This document shows, piece by piece, positions 15,275-22,840 of a stretch of 23,939 bases of DNA. Both the position numbers and the translations under genes were made by a program. The stretch lies in the IMG/VR virus record IMGVR_UViG_3300030520_000110, positions 1-23,939 of that record; one strand, given 5' to 3'. Under the pieces are notes generated by a model. The model was not told the origin of the DNA. It worked only from the letters and a program-made list of their open reading frames with translations, and did no database searches. Within the stretch, counting starts at the first letter, position 1; every line of letters starts with the position of its first letter. Source of the stretch: a virus.

Positions 15275-16525
15275 TTACAGGCTGTCGAGGGTTTGAACGG
15301 CCCATTCGCCGCGGGGCCAGAAATACCCGAAGAGCACATCGATACGATCGATTGGCTGGTCGGTACCAGGTTCGTAGCAAACCAAGCTTCGCAGCGAGCA
15401 CCGGTCAAACTCATGGCGTTCCGCTTCGATCACGCCCTTGCCGCTCGGAGGCATCCACAACGGCGCGATCACGAGCGACACCGCATCCCGCTGGAACGCC
15501 AAGGATTGCCGGTAGGTAACGCTCGCGTTTGCAAACGGTGTCACGGTGGCATTGTTAGCCGGCGTAGCGGTCACCGTCATATAAGCCTGCATGGTATAGG
15601 GCAGGCCGGCATAAGGGACTTGCGAGGCCGGCGGGATCAGAGCCGGATAGATCGGGATTGACGTGCCACCGTTTGGAACGTTCGCCGTCACGGTGAATTG
15701 CCGCGGGGTTCCGGTGGATGCTCCGGTGGTTCGGTTGACGGCGAGAACGCCGGCCACCGTGATGATGTCGCCCTGGTTCAAGGTTCCAGTGAGAGCCGAA
15801 ATCGTAAGTGCCGTGCCGGACTGGTTGGCGCCGTTGATCGTTGCCGAAGTCGCTGAGCCAGTCGTGTGCTTGATGACGGTCTGGTCTCGGAACATATCGA
15901 AACCAAGCGCATTTTTCATCATGCCGGTTTTGTATTGTGCCGAGATCGTAGCGGCCGGGTTGAACTGGCCGTTGAGCGTTCCAACCAACTTGGCGTCGCT
16001 ATGGGGATCGTTCGCAAGCTTCCATGTCTCATCCATGGGGGCTTCATTGTCGGATAGCAGCGCGCCGGCATTCAGCACAGGAGTTTGGCTGATACCCAGA
16101 ATATTGTTGCTGGAATCGACATTGGCCGACGCATTGCAGACGGCCCCCTGGGAAGAGAACATGAGCGTCTGAGCGACGTTGCCAGCGAGCTTATTCAGAC
16201 GAGGCCGGATAAAGCGTTCGGCATAGTCCTCGATCGACAGCGTGCGCTCTGCGGTCGTGAACGCAATGTCGATATGGCGCTGGGTTGCCACGGTCAAAAC
16301 GACCTGCTGTTCAATCGAATCCTGCAGCGAAAGTCCGGGGCCGTCAGTCACTCCGTAGTCATTCGGAATGCGGACGCGGAGTTGAGCGCCGATCTTGGCG
16401 CCTTCAACGCCGAAACGGTCATCGTAATCACGATTGACCGACATCATGAACAGGTTGGAGTTGAGAAATAACGGGACGGAGTACCGAGTGATCATGCTCG
16501 AAGTCAGAAGATTATTGCCGGCCAT
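15275..16525 (-). CDS. Major coat protein, P22 gp5-like
   Basis: A 416-residue protein close to P22 gp5 (430). The opening MAGNNLLTSSMITRYSVPLF, then FMMSVNRDYDDRF, EGAKIGAQLRVRIPNDYGV closely follows the P22 coat pattern (NNLLTxxMxTR, VNRxYDDxF, AKIGDxLxIRxPNxY). Residues about 222-345 (SGTALTISALTGTLNQGDII, IPIYPALIPPASQ) are beta-rich and correspond to the accessory I-domain inserted in P22-type HK97 folds. It forms the icosahedral shell on the scaffold. AGGAG is 9 bases before the ATG. A 297-base structured leader lies upstream, unlike the tight spacing elsewhere, which suggests separate control of the most abundant virion protein. Confidence 0.93.
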   Translation of the reverse strand: MAGNNLLTSSMITRYSVPLFLNSNLFMMSVNRDYDDRFGVEGAKIGAQLRVRIPNDYGVTDGPGLSLQDSIEQQVVLTVATQRHIDIAFTTAERTLSIEDYAERFIRPRLNKLAGNVAQTLMFSSQGAVCNASANVDSSNNILGISQTPVLNAGALLSDNEAPMDETWKLANDPHSDAKLVGTLNGQFNPAATISAQYKTGMMKNALGFDMFRDQTVIKHTTGSATSATINGANQSGTALTISALTGTLNQGDIITVAGVLAVNRTTGASTGTPRQFTVTANVPNGGTSIPIYPALIPPASQVPYAGLPYTMQAYMTVTATPANNATVTPFANASVTYRQSLAFQRDAVSLVIAPLWMPPSGKGVIEAERHEFDRCSLRSLVCYEPGTDQPIDRIDVLFGYFWPRGEWAVQTLDSL

Positions 16526-16534
16526 GGGAAATGG

Positions 16535-16539
16535 CTCCT
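16535..16539 (-). promoter_or_regulatory. Ribosome binding site of the coat gene
   Basis: AGGAG on the minus strand, 9 bases before the coat ATG at 16525. It is one of the strongest sites in the window. A hairpin (16547-16565) lies 7 bases upstream of it and leaves it exposed. Confidence 0.75.
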
Positions 16540-16640
16540 GGATATGGCGCCACCTCTAAGGGCGCACGAATGTTGGGGGAGCGACCGAAGTCGCGGTTTC
16601 TCTTCGCGTTCCCGACACGAGAAGAAGGTGAGCTAACGGG

Positions 16641-16660
16641 AAAATCCGTTTTCCGGATTC
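16641..16660 (-). terminator. Weak intrinsic terminator or attenuator candidate before the coat gene
   Basis: On the minus strand, a 6-base-pair stem (AATCCG / CGGATT) with a GAAAA loop is followed by a short TTTT run and then CCCG. The stem is small and the T run is short, so it would be a leaky terminator at best. It begins exactly at the stop codon of a 23-codon ORF (16659-16730), an arrangement that resembles leader-peptide attenuators. A pure RNA-stability role is equally possible. Confidence 0.3.
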
Positions 16661-16730
16661 ATCTCAGGGAATAGGTGGCCTGTGGTCCCACATCGCAGAG
16701 AATAACGTTAGTCTGCTGTACTACGAGCAT
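16659..16730 (-). CDS. Possible 23-residue leader peptide
   Basis: A short ORF within the scaffold-coat leader (MLVVQQTNVILCDVGPQATY, then SLR). It starts at 16730 and ends with TGA at 16659-16661, where the AATCCG stem begins. An overlapping ATG (ATGA) starts a further 9-codon frame. No good ribosome site precedes it; GGATG lies 6 bases upstream. It could be chance. I list it because its position against the hairpin is suggestive. Confidence 0.2.
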   Translation of the reverse strand: MLVVQQTNVILCDVGPQATYSLR

Positions 16731-16822
16731 TGCTACATCCGCACCGGTTCGAATAGGACTTGGTGTGCCAAGCCCAACTTCCCGGCTCACTCAGCCGGCG
16801 GTGATTGTAAAAAATCTAGAAA

Positions 16823-17677
16823 TCAGGCTCGTCGCATATATTTAGATTTATACCAGGATTCCCATTGTTTATCAGACATCTTTTCGTTGCCTTCAGGCGT
16901 GGTTGGATCGACTTCAGGAGCCGCAGCTAGTGGCGCTAGACGAGGCGCAGGAGTCGGCGCGCGGCTAATAGCGGCAGGCTTTGGCGCCTCTGCAGCCGGC
17001 TTTACTTCGGTCTTTGGCGCGTCGGCCATACGTGTAAGCTCCGCAATACGGCGGCGAGAATCCATACCAACCAGGGATGCCGCCTTTTCAGGGTCCTTGG
17101 CGAGTTTATCTAGAATTTTGTGAGCGCCAGCCTTATCGACTGCTAGCACATCGGAAACGAAGTCGTCATTGGTGGCACCGATCGCTGTCAAAATTCCTAG
17201 CGACTGATTGAAATCAGGAAATTCACCCTCGCCAGCCGAGCGAACGGTCATCGTATCTTCGTACAGACGATCCTTGGCAGCCTGGGCCTTGACGGCGGCT
17301 TGGAAGTCCTGTGGGGCCTCGCGAGAGGTCGCTGGCGGCTTAGTAACTACCTCAGGCTTCTCGCCGCCCTGCATGCGCTCAATAATAGCCTGCAGATCGG
17401 CGGCGCGCTGCTCAGCCGCTTCGCGCGCGGTACGCTCTTGCTGCTTCTCCTGACGGACCTCGGCAATGACGCGCTGGAACCATGGGGTTTGACCCTTGTT
17501 TCCATGCAGAGGCTCAGGCTTTGCCGGTTCAATTACCGGTTCTGGCTCAGGCGGAATCTCCGCAACCGGCTCCGGGACAACCTCGGCGACCGGCTCGATA
17601 ACGTCGGGCTCAGGCGCGGCCGGCTCATCCGGGGAACGTAATGCAGTTGAAAGATAGAGATGGCGCAAGATATTCAT
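16823..17677 (-). CDS. Scaffolding protein (predicted)
   Basis: A 284-residue protein between the portal block and the coat, where P22 places scaffold gene 8 (303 residues). Residues 16-58 are almost all Pro, Glu, Val and Ala (acidic and disordered). Residues 66-103 are a charged coiled coil (VIAEVRQEKQQERTAREAAE). A helical middle follows (LYEDTMTVRSAGEGEFPDF, KILDKLAKDPEKAASLV), then a Pro/Ala linker (220-260). The C-terminus has aromatic and basic residues (DKQWESWYKSKYMRRA), reminiscent of the basic coat-binding end of P22 scaffold. GAGG lies 5 bases before the ATG. There is no signal peptide. Assignment is by position, composition and C-terminus, because scaffold sequences diverge quickly. 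Confidence 0.78.
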   Translation of the reverse strand: MNILRHLYLSTALRSPDEPAAPEPDVIEPVAEVVPEPVAEIPPEPEPVIEPAKPEPLHGNKGQTPWFQRVIAEVRQEKQQERTAREAAEQRAADLQAIIERMQGGEKPEVVTKPPATSREAPQDFQAAVKAQAAKDRLYEDTMTVRSAGEGEFPDFNQSLGILTAIGATNDDFVSDVLAVDKAGAHKILDKLAKDPEKAASLVGMDSRRRIAELTRMADAPKTEVKPAAEAPKPAAISRAPTPAPRLAPLAAAPEVDPTTPEGNEKMSDKQWESWYKSKYMRRA

Positions 17678-17684
17678 GCGAGCC

Positions 17685-18176
17685 TCAATGTCGGGTTGCG
17701 GTTGTGCCTAAAAGCTTAGCTATCGCGGACTGCTCCACATGATTGCCGAAGTCCAGCGCAGTCTTCTTGACCTCGTAGCCATCCCCGGCAAATTGCTGGC
17801 TGTCCTTGTGAAGCTGGACCGGCGTATGCTGGGAATTGGCTCCAAGGATTTCCTGAACGCAAAGCGCCTTGTGGATTTGCTCTTTGTCCTTCTCGCGGAC
17901 ATGCGGTTGCGCCAACAATCCAGCCAATGCGCGTCGGACATCCTCGGCAAAGTTCTGGTAATGCGATTCCACATAACAAAGCTGCGGATCGGCACCGCAC
18001 CGGAAGCCTACCTCGGACCAGAACGCACGGAACTTCTCTGAGCGGCCAGCATCGCCTAGTAGGCCCTTCCGGCATTGCTCGAAGAACTCGCCGGCCATTT
18101 CTTTGCACTCATGGTCAAAAAACTTGATTAGCTTGCGTACTTCGCCGTTGGTGAGGCGTTCGCCGTCTACAATCAT
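17685..18176 (-). CDS. Hypothetical protein between portal and scaffold
   Basis: A 163-residue protein not recognised. I choose the ATG at 18176, which overlaps the previous stop as ATGA; a TTG codon nine bases upstream also reads open. It is mostly helical and charged (LTNGEVRKLIKFFDHECKEM, ALAGLLAQPHVREKDKEQI), with five cysteines in the first two thirds (CKEM, QCRK, RCGA, LCYV, ALCV) that do not form a clear metal site. The C-terminus (AIAKLLGTTATRH) is short and basic. It lacks a signal peptide or membrane helix. It lies in the procapsid assembly block, so a portal, packaging or assembly accessory role is possible, but nothing in the sequence states it. Confidence 0.72.
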   Translation of the reverse strand: MIVDGERLTNGEVRKLIKFFDHECKEMAGEFFEQCRKGLLGDAGRSEKFRAFWSEVGFRCGADPQLCYVESHYQNFAEDVRRALAGLLAQPHVREKDKEQIHKALCVQEILGANSQHTPVQLHKDSQQFAGDGYEVKKTALDFGNHVEQSAIAKLLGTTATRH

Positions 18177-18430
18177 GCGGACCAATTTCCTTGCTCTGCC
18201 GTTGGCCTAAATCTCTCTATCGGAGTAATGCGGCTGCCGGGAAAAGTCAGTTCCATGTGGTGAAAGCCGGAGCTGCGAATTTCGCCGCCATCGGTGAACC
18301 ACGTGGTCTCTATAGTGCCATCAGGATGCACATCCATTATAGTCATCGTCGGGCCGCCGCTATTCAGCCGCGCCAACATTCCCTTTTTGATGGTGCCCTT
18401 GATCTCGTCAAGCCTAGGATCATCGCTCAT
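18173..18430 (-). CDS. DUF2158-like small protein
   Basis: An 85-residue protein. The core pattern, with LNSGGPTMTI (22-31), then MDVHPDGTIETTWFTDGG (32-49), matches DUF2158 proteins, which read like GDxVxLKSGGPxMTVxxxxxxGxVxCxWF. The end (HHMELTFPGSRITPIERFRP) fits as well. Members are small beta-barrel-like proteins of unknown function, mostly bacterial. It is tied by ATGA overlaps to the portal (18427-18430) and to the next gene (18173-18176), so it is made in step with portal. A role in portal or DNA handling is only a guess. Confidence 0.75.
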   Translation of the reverse strand: MSDDPRLDEIKGTIKKGMLARLNSGGPTMTIMDVHPDGTIETTWFTDGGEIRSSGFHHMELTFPGSRITPIERFRPTAEQGNWSA

Positions 18431-20607
18431 TGCACACCCTCATCCGCACTTGGCGTGATATCCGCTGCATTCGCCTGTTCCAACACGTTGAAAATGTGCT
18501 GATTGGCCTGTGTCCGCAATTCATTCTCGGCGCGTTGCTGGCTCAACACATGCTCCACCGCAGCTTCGATAATCACCTTCATGCGCGCCGTTTCGGCATC
18601 GAACGATTTGACATCGTTGCGCTCATCCCGGCCGCGGACCTTAAGCTTTTCATCGGCCAGTTTCATCATAAGCTCACTATTAAGCTTCTGGCCTTCAGCG
18701 ATCTGAGCCTGCAACGCCGCAAGGTTCGGATCCTGCCCGTCATCAAACAGCCATGGGCTGGTGTGTTTAATCCATTTCTGGACCCGATCGGCCATTTCCT
18801 GCGCCCCGGCGAAGTCGCCATTCTTGAGCGCCAGATCGCCCATGATCGCGGTCAATTCCTTGTTCTGGGCTATAATCTGGGTCATGGCGTCCCATGCCTG
18901 TTGGCGCTGGGTTGCATAATTCGGGCCAGGATCGCTTAGAACTTCATATTCGCCGACCAGCGGATTGAAGATGATCTCTTCGGCAGCATCGGTTTCCTTC
19001 TTGATGCGCTGGAAGGCTTCCTTGGCATCCGGATCAATGGTGATGATCTTCTTGGAAAGATCCTCGCCTTCCACATGAAGGATACGCTTGGTATCGTACA
19101 GTTTCGGATAGATTCCGATCAACTGCTTTCCGAGGTTCCGGTACATGTCGTACTGGTGCTCGGTGAAATGATACGTAGCTATATTGCCCGGGCGCTGGCG
19201 GGCGTTGATAGTCTTATCGGATTCTACGCCTGCGGGATTAGCCTGTCCTTGTGTGGGCTCGTACTGGCCCGTGACCATCATCGCCCAGCGTTCTGCATCC
19301 TGCATGCCTTGCATGAACACCGGAGAGATTTGCGGCGGCTCTACGCGGGTGGGAGCGGCTACCTGCCTTCCTTCCTCGCCTTCATCCTGCACAAAGTCAT
19401 TATAGGCGAGATAGGCATAGTCCTCGATATTGGCGTTCGCCCATTCCTTTTCGTTAGTCTCGAACGCGGCTATCGGCCCGATCCATGGCGTCTTGGTCTG
19501 CAATGCGCCGAACTGTGCTGAGCCTGAAGCGTTGTAATTGAGCAATTGCTGCGGCGAGAGCTGAGCCCTGGTATGCCCCTTGCAGTCCATCTGGCCGTTG
19601 ATGATAGTCTTGAGCCCGTAACACGGGATGATCGGGACGTATTCGCCGATCCAGCGGGTTTCCGGCTTGTCACCGCGCTTCAGGATGCAATCGCCTCCGA
19701 TCAGATACCAGTTGACGCTCTGAGTGATAACGTCACGGTACTTGCCCTCGATCTCTCCAGAATCGATCTTCTCGATCGTCATATCGACGAGTTCTTTGCC
19801 GGAATCTTCTTCCATCTCTGACCGGTGGCCGCGAAACTCGGTGCCATCAGGCAGCTTGAACCAGATCAGCTCGTCGTTTTTGGCCTCGCGCTCGAAATAT
19901 TTGGCAACTAATACATGCTTGTCGCCCAGCCAGAGCGCATCTTGACCAAGGGTAGACATCCCTACCTTGTCCTTGAACTTGGGATGCTCGCGGTTGAACC
20001 GATCGCGCGATAACTTGTCGAAAATAAACCCGAACTGCGCGTCGCTTCCATCCGGTGACTTGGTTTCCGCGTCCGGGTCGAGATAAACCGCCCTCGGATC
20101 CGGGGCAGCACGGATATAGATATCCTGGTCGAACGATTTGTCGTTGACGAAAGCCGTTTCCAGAAACAGGTAGCCAAATCCACCATCAACCTGGTGCGTG
20201 ATTGCGGTGCGATAGGCAATCGTCGCCGACGAGACATATTCAGTCCGGTCGATCAGCGCTTGCATTCCCTCAGCCGCATCTGCGGTCGCTTTACCACCCG
20301 TCGCCCTGATCCGGATCGAGGCCTTGTTCAGCATCGACTCGTTGATCACCAGCCGGTTATGCGGCTCGATGATATTGATAGTCAGGCATGGCTTGCGCTT
20401 GTTCGTGCGGTCAGCCCAAATCTTGTCGTCCCAGCCATATTGGTTACGGTCATCCTGGTAGGCGCATTTGGTGTCTTCAAGGCTTCGCCGGTAGGCCGTG
20501 TCATACCATTCCTTGCAGCGCAGGAAGCGCTGGCGGGCCCGGTGAACGATCCTGGTATCTCCGGTTAGTGTCGGGTTATCATCGCTGCCATCGGCCGGAT
20601 ATGCCAT
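18427..20607 (-). CDS. Portal protein, P22 gp1-like
   Basis: A 726-residue protein, the same size as P22 portal (725). The N-terminus has RARQRFLRCKEWYDTAYRRS, LEDTKCAYQDDRNQYGWDDK and RKPCLTINIIEPHNRLVINE. Residues near 130-175 (VDGGFGYLFLETAF, FDQDIYIRAAPDPRAVYLDP) match the P22-portal family core. The C-terminus is a long charged helix (ETARMKVIIEAAVEHVLSQQ) consistent with the barrel. The portal forms the 12-subunit vertex ring through which DNA is packed. I choose the ATG at 20607 because it overlaps the micro-gene stop as TAATG. A TTG at 20622 reads open but is unlikely. It ends with an ATGA overlap to the DUF2158-like gene. Confidence 0.93.
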   Translation of the reverse strand: MAYPADGSDDNPTLTGDTRIVHRARQRFLRCKEWYDTAYRRSLEDTKCAYQDDRNQYGWDDKIWADRTNKRKPCLTINIIEPHNRLVINESMLNKASIRIRATGGKATADAAEGMQALIDRTEYVSSATIAYRTAITHQVDGGFGYLFLETAFVNDKSFDQDIYIRAAPDPRAVYLDPDAETKSPDGSDAQFGFIFDKLSRDRFNREHPKFKDKVGMSTLGQDALWLGDKHVLVAKYFEREAKNDELIWFKLPDGTEFRGHRSEMEEDSGKELVDMTIEKIDSGEIEGKYRDVITQSVNWYLIGGDCILKRGDKPETRWIGEYVPIIPCYGLKTIINGQMDCKGHTRAQLSPQQLLNYNASGSAQFGALQTKTPWIGPIAAFETNEKEWANANIEDYAYLAYNDFVQDEGEEGRQVAAPTRVEPPQISPVFMQGMQDAERWAMMVTGQYEPTQGQANPAGVESDKTINARQRPGNIATYHFTEHQYDMYRNLGKQLIGIYPKLYDTKRILHVEGEDLSKKIITIDPDAKEAFQRIKKETDAAEEIIFNPLVGEYEVLSDPGPNYATQRQQAWDAMTQIIAQNKELTAIMGDLALKNGDFAGAQEMADRVQKWIKHTSPWLFDDGQDPNLAALQAQIAEGQKLNSELMMKLADEKLKVRGRDERNDVKSFDAETARMKVIIEAAVEHVLSQQRAENELRTQANQHIFNVLEQANAADITPSADEGVQ

Positions 20608-20711
20608 TAGTCGCGCGTCCAAGACGCATCGCGGAACGGCCTATTAAATATCCACCTCCATTCGATCGGCCAATATTTTATCGCATATCGCAGACGCTGC
20701 CAAAAATTCAT
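20607..20711 (-). CDS. 34-residue aromatic micro-gene between terminase and portal
   Basis: A short ORF (MNFWQRLRYAIKYWPIEWRW, then IFNRPFRDASWTRD) with five tryptophans and many basic residues. Its ATG overlaps the terminase stop as ATGA (20710-20711 shared region) and its TAA overlaps the portal ATG as TAATG. It fills the 103-base space between the two genes exactly, which argues that it is translated. The first half could form an amphipathic helix that binds a membrane or a protein groove. It is too short for a family call. It may only pass ribosomes from terminase to portal, or be a small packaging cofactor. Confidence that it is translated is moderate. Confidence 0.55.
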   Translation of the reverse strand: MNFWQRLRYAIKYWPIEWRWIFNRPFRDASWTRD

Positions 20712-22117
20712 CAGCTCGCCATCCAGCCGTGGCCGTTGCGGTCTTCCAATGTCGGCAGCAAGGATCGCACTAACGGTTTCTTTTCCGTGACTTTCTTGGT
20801 GATGACCGGGAATAACTCGGTTAACGCCCAAACAAGCGCATCGACTCTATCAGGGGACATCTCACCAACCATGCCGTTAGGACCAAAGTTGACCATCTCA
20901 TCTTCCAACGCGGCGAAGGTTCCGACGTGACTGATGCGGCCCTGCTCATAGAGCGCCGCAACTGGTTCAGCCCGGGTCCACTTGCCTTTGGAGGCATGAA
21001 CCTCCTTGAATGGAACGGTAGGCCGAACCGCCCTCACCGTGGCAGCAACCATATCTCCGCCGTTGTTTATTTCGCCGACGATGCAATCACCCTGATGCCG
21101 GTCGAAGCACGCGACTGCCATTCTCGCCCAGCCATTCGGGCTTTCACGACAAGTAGCATCATCCAGCACATAACCGCGATTATCTTCGCCAACGCCAGCA
21201 ACCACAATTCCAGTGGCTGCCCCGTCTTCCGGCATGTCATTCTTTTTTGCCGCCGGATCGATCGCAACAACAACCCGCTTCAGGATTGGCACCTGATCGG
21301 GATGACGCCGATCGCGGTCGAGTGCCATCCGTGTCCACAATGCGTCTGGCACGTCGTCCAGGATCTCAGCCGAGAGTTCCTGCCGTCCCAAGCGCGTGCC
21401 GGCATATTTCTCGGTGATGTACTTGATGAACGGGGCAGCCAGATTGGCCTCGTTCTCAAGGGTCACCCCTCGCGTGACTACCGTAGTTGGCGCCGCGAGT
21501 ATTTCCTTCAGGACCGGGATCGGACGGGGTGTAGTCGTAATGATCTGGCGCGGATGCTCACCAAGTCGCATGCCAAACTGGAGTTGATCCCATGTCTCGC
21601 GGCTATACCGCCATTTGGCAAATTCATCACACCAAGCCCGGTCGAATTGCGGACCTCGCAACTGGTCCGGCTCAGTCGCGTTATAACCATAAGCGATAGC
21701 ACCAGTATGAAACTCAACCCGAATAGGCTTCTTGGTGATCTTCGGTTTTTGGTGGGGAGGAAATACTGAATAGATCCCGCTATTCCCGAAGCACATAACC
21801 TCTTCGAGATCCTTTTGAGTCTCGGCAATCAATGCAATTCGACTAGCGCGCTTGGACGTTACCTCGTCCCGTACCCATTCAGCTCCGCACCGGGTTTTGC
21901 CAAATCCACGGCCGGCAAGAACCAGCCATGTGATCCAATTTCCGACAGGCGGAAGCTGATTTGGCCTTGCGAAAGCATCCCAGTCCCAGAGCGCACCGGA
22001 ACTGAGCAATAGCCTATCGAATTCTTTCAAATCAGCAGGGCTAAGCTGAGCAAGAAACCTCTCTTGCTCAGCTGGAGACATTCCAGCAAAATAGGCTTCA
22101 GCGTTGCTGATATCCAT
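20711..22117 (-). CDS. Terminase large subunit
   Basis: A 468-residue packaging motor. The ATPase half has Walker A LAGRGFGKT (67-75), Walker B AWCDEF with D164-E165, and the coupling motif TTTPRP (195-200). The nuclease half shows three acidic positions of an RNase H-like fold: D287 in VVVAIDPAA, E349 in CIVGEINNGG and D423/D426 in SPDRVDALVW. The opening (LSSGALWDWDAFARPNQLPP, NWITWLVLAGRG) resembles the COG5323-type terminases common in alphaproteobacterial phages and gene-transfer agents, more than P22 gp2. All catalytic residues appear present. The ribosome site is poor, and the gene starts 15 bases after the secreted protein. It ends in ATGA overlap with the micro-gene. Confidence 0.95.
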   Translation of the reverse strand: MDISNAEAYFAGMSPAEQERFLAQLSPADLKEFDRLLLSSGALWDWDAFARPNQLPPVGNWITWLVLAGRGFGKTRCGAEWVRDEVTSKRASRIALIAETQKDLEEVMCFGNSGIYSVFPPHQKPKITKKPIRVEFHTGAIAYGYNATEPDQLRGPQFDRAWCDEFAKWRYSRETWDQLQFGMRLGEHPRQIITTTPRPIPVLKEILAAPTTVVTRGVTLENEANLAAPFIKYITEKYAGTRLGRQELSAEILDDVPDALWTRMALDRDRRHPDQVPILKRVVVAIDPAAKKNDMPEDGAATGIVVAGVGEDNRGYVLDDATCRESPNGWARMAVACFDRHQGDCIVGEINNGGDMVAATVRAVRPTVPFKEVHASKGKWTRAEPVAALYEQGRISHVGTFAALEDEMVNFGPNGMVGEMSPDRVDALVWALTELFPVITKKVTEKKPLVRSLLPTLEDRNGHGWMAS

Positions 22118-22132
22118 TTGCCGGGCTTCGTT

Positions 22133-22840
22133 TCAGAGCGTCCGATACCACACGCCAGTATTGCTGGCACCAGCCTGATAGAGCCAGCAGTTCTTGCCCA
22201 GGGTAGCCGTGCCGGCAGTACCGACCGCGGTCATGACAGGAATGCTGGTCGGCGTGACACCAGTGATAGTGGGGGTGTTGCCGAAGGAGTTGGTGCCAGC
22301 CGCAACGGCAGACAGGGTGAGGATACCGCTTCCAGCATCCGACAAGCAAAAGGTCTGGTTGGTGATCGGATTCGGCGGCAGTTTGAAGCTGGTAAAGGTC
22401 GCGGTGCCGGCGCCGGAATAGATCAGATTCGATATGCCATCCGAGGCCTGAACCAACGCAGTCGTGCCGGTGGTCGAAAATACAGTCGTGCCACCATATC
22501 CGTTAGCCAGCAGCGTGGACGGAATAACGACGGTTTGAGGAGGGGCGCTACCGGCCAATCCGGTGTCCATCGGAATGAGCTCGGTTCCCGTAAGGGCCGG
22601 CGGACCTGCAGGCACGGTCTGAGCACAAAGCGAACCCGACGTGGCTTGACCCTGGCCTGTCGGATTGACGTTGTTGGTGTTGCCCTGGGCAGTGAACCCA
22701 CCAGCCCCCGAAACAGTCGAGGCGCAGAACGATGCGCCGCCGACAATGGGGTATATCGAATAGTTACCAGCCGCATATGCAGCCACAGAGCCTACCGTCA
22801 GAGCAACGGCAAGCAGCCCGGAAAAACGGGTTACTTTCAT
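22133..22840 (-). CDS. Secreted beta-rich protein of unknown function
   Basis: A 235-residue protein starting with a strong signal peptide (MKVTRFSGLLAVALTVGSVA, then AYA|AGN). AGGAG lies 7 bases before the ATG. The mature part is rich in Gly, Thr, Ser, Ala and Pro and likely all beta. Segments include IYPIVGGASFCASTVSG, GQGQATSGSLCAQTVPAG, TNQTFCLSDAGSGILTL and a C-terminal NCWLYQAGASNTGVWYRTL. Four cysteines (C38, C73, one in the TFC segment and one near the end) could form disulfides in the periplasm. The end TGVWY also closes B1 (12283-12729). It is placed just upstream of the terminase, unusual for a secreted protein. Possible roles are a surface-modifying, superinfection-blocking or virion-tip protein. 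The family is not recognised. Confidence 0.8.
   Translation of the reverse strand: MKVTRFSGLLAVALTVGSVAAYAAGNYSIYPIVGGASFCASTVSGAGGFTAQGNTNNVNPTGQGQATSGSLCAQTVPAGPPALTGTELIPMDTGLAGSAPPQTVVIPSTLLANGYGGTTVFSTTGTTALVQASDGISNLIYSGAGTATFTSFKLPPNPITNQTFCLSDAGSGILTLSAVAAGTNSFGNTPTITGVTPTSIPVMTAVGTAGTATLGKNCWLYQAGASNTGVWYRTL

Larger units (their letters stand above)
16526..16822 (-). other. Non-genic, hairpin-rich leader between scaffold and coat genes
   Basis: This is the only long gap in the minus-strand gene chain. In minus-strand order it holds these candidate stems: 16798-16782 (CCGGCT/AGCCGG, 5-base loop), 16775-16756 (GGGCTTGG/CCAAGTCC around CACA, one G-T pair), 16716-16695 (GCAGA/TCTGC enclosing TAACGTTA), 16692-16681 (TGTG/CACA), 16659-16643 (AATCCG/CGGATT then TTTT), 16594-16581 (GCGAC-TTCG-GTCGC, a UUCG tetraloop) and 16565-16547 (GCGCC/GGCGC). 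So many stable short stems suggest a structured mRNA leader. A processing site, partial terminator, translation control or a late promoter could be involved. No clear -35/-10 pair was found. Confidence 0.5.

Noticed and set aside
16741-16770. GGTTCGAAT stretch resembling a tRNA T-loop in the scaffold-coat gap
   Set aside because: Neither strand gives a paired T stem around the TTCGAAY loop, and no matching acceptor or anticodon arm could be built.
18177-18185. TTG upstream start for the 163-residue protein
   Set aside because: The ATG at 18176 forms an ATGA overlap with the previous stop, so the upstream TTG is unnecessary.
20607-20622. TTG upstream start for portal (five extra residues)
   Set aside because: The ATG at 20607 overlaps the micro-gene stop as TAATG, matching the pattern of the other genes. 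No ribosome site favours the TTG.
20927-21769. 280-residue plus-strand ORF opposite terminase
   Set aside because: It lies wholly antisense to the terminase, whose motifs are intact, and its own translation shows no domain. It is a shadow of biased codons.
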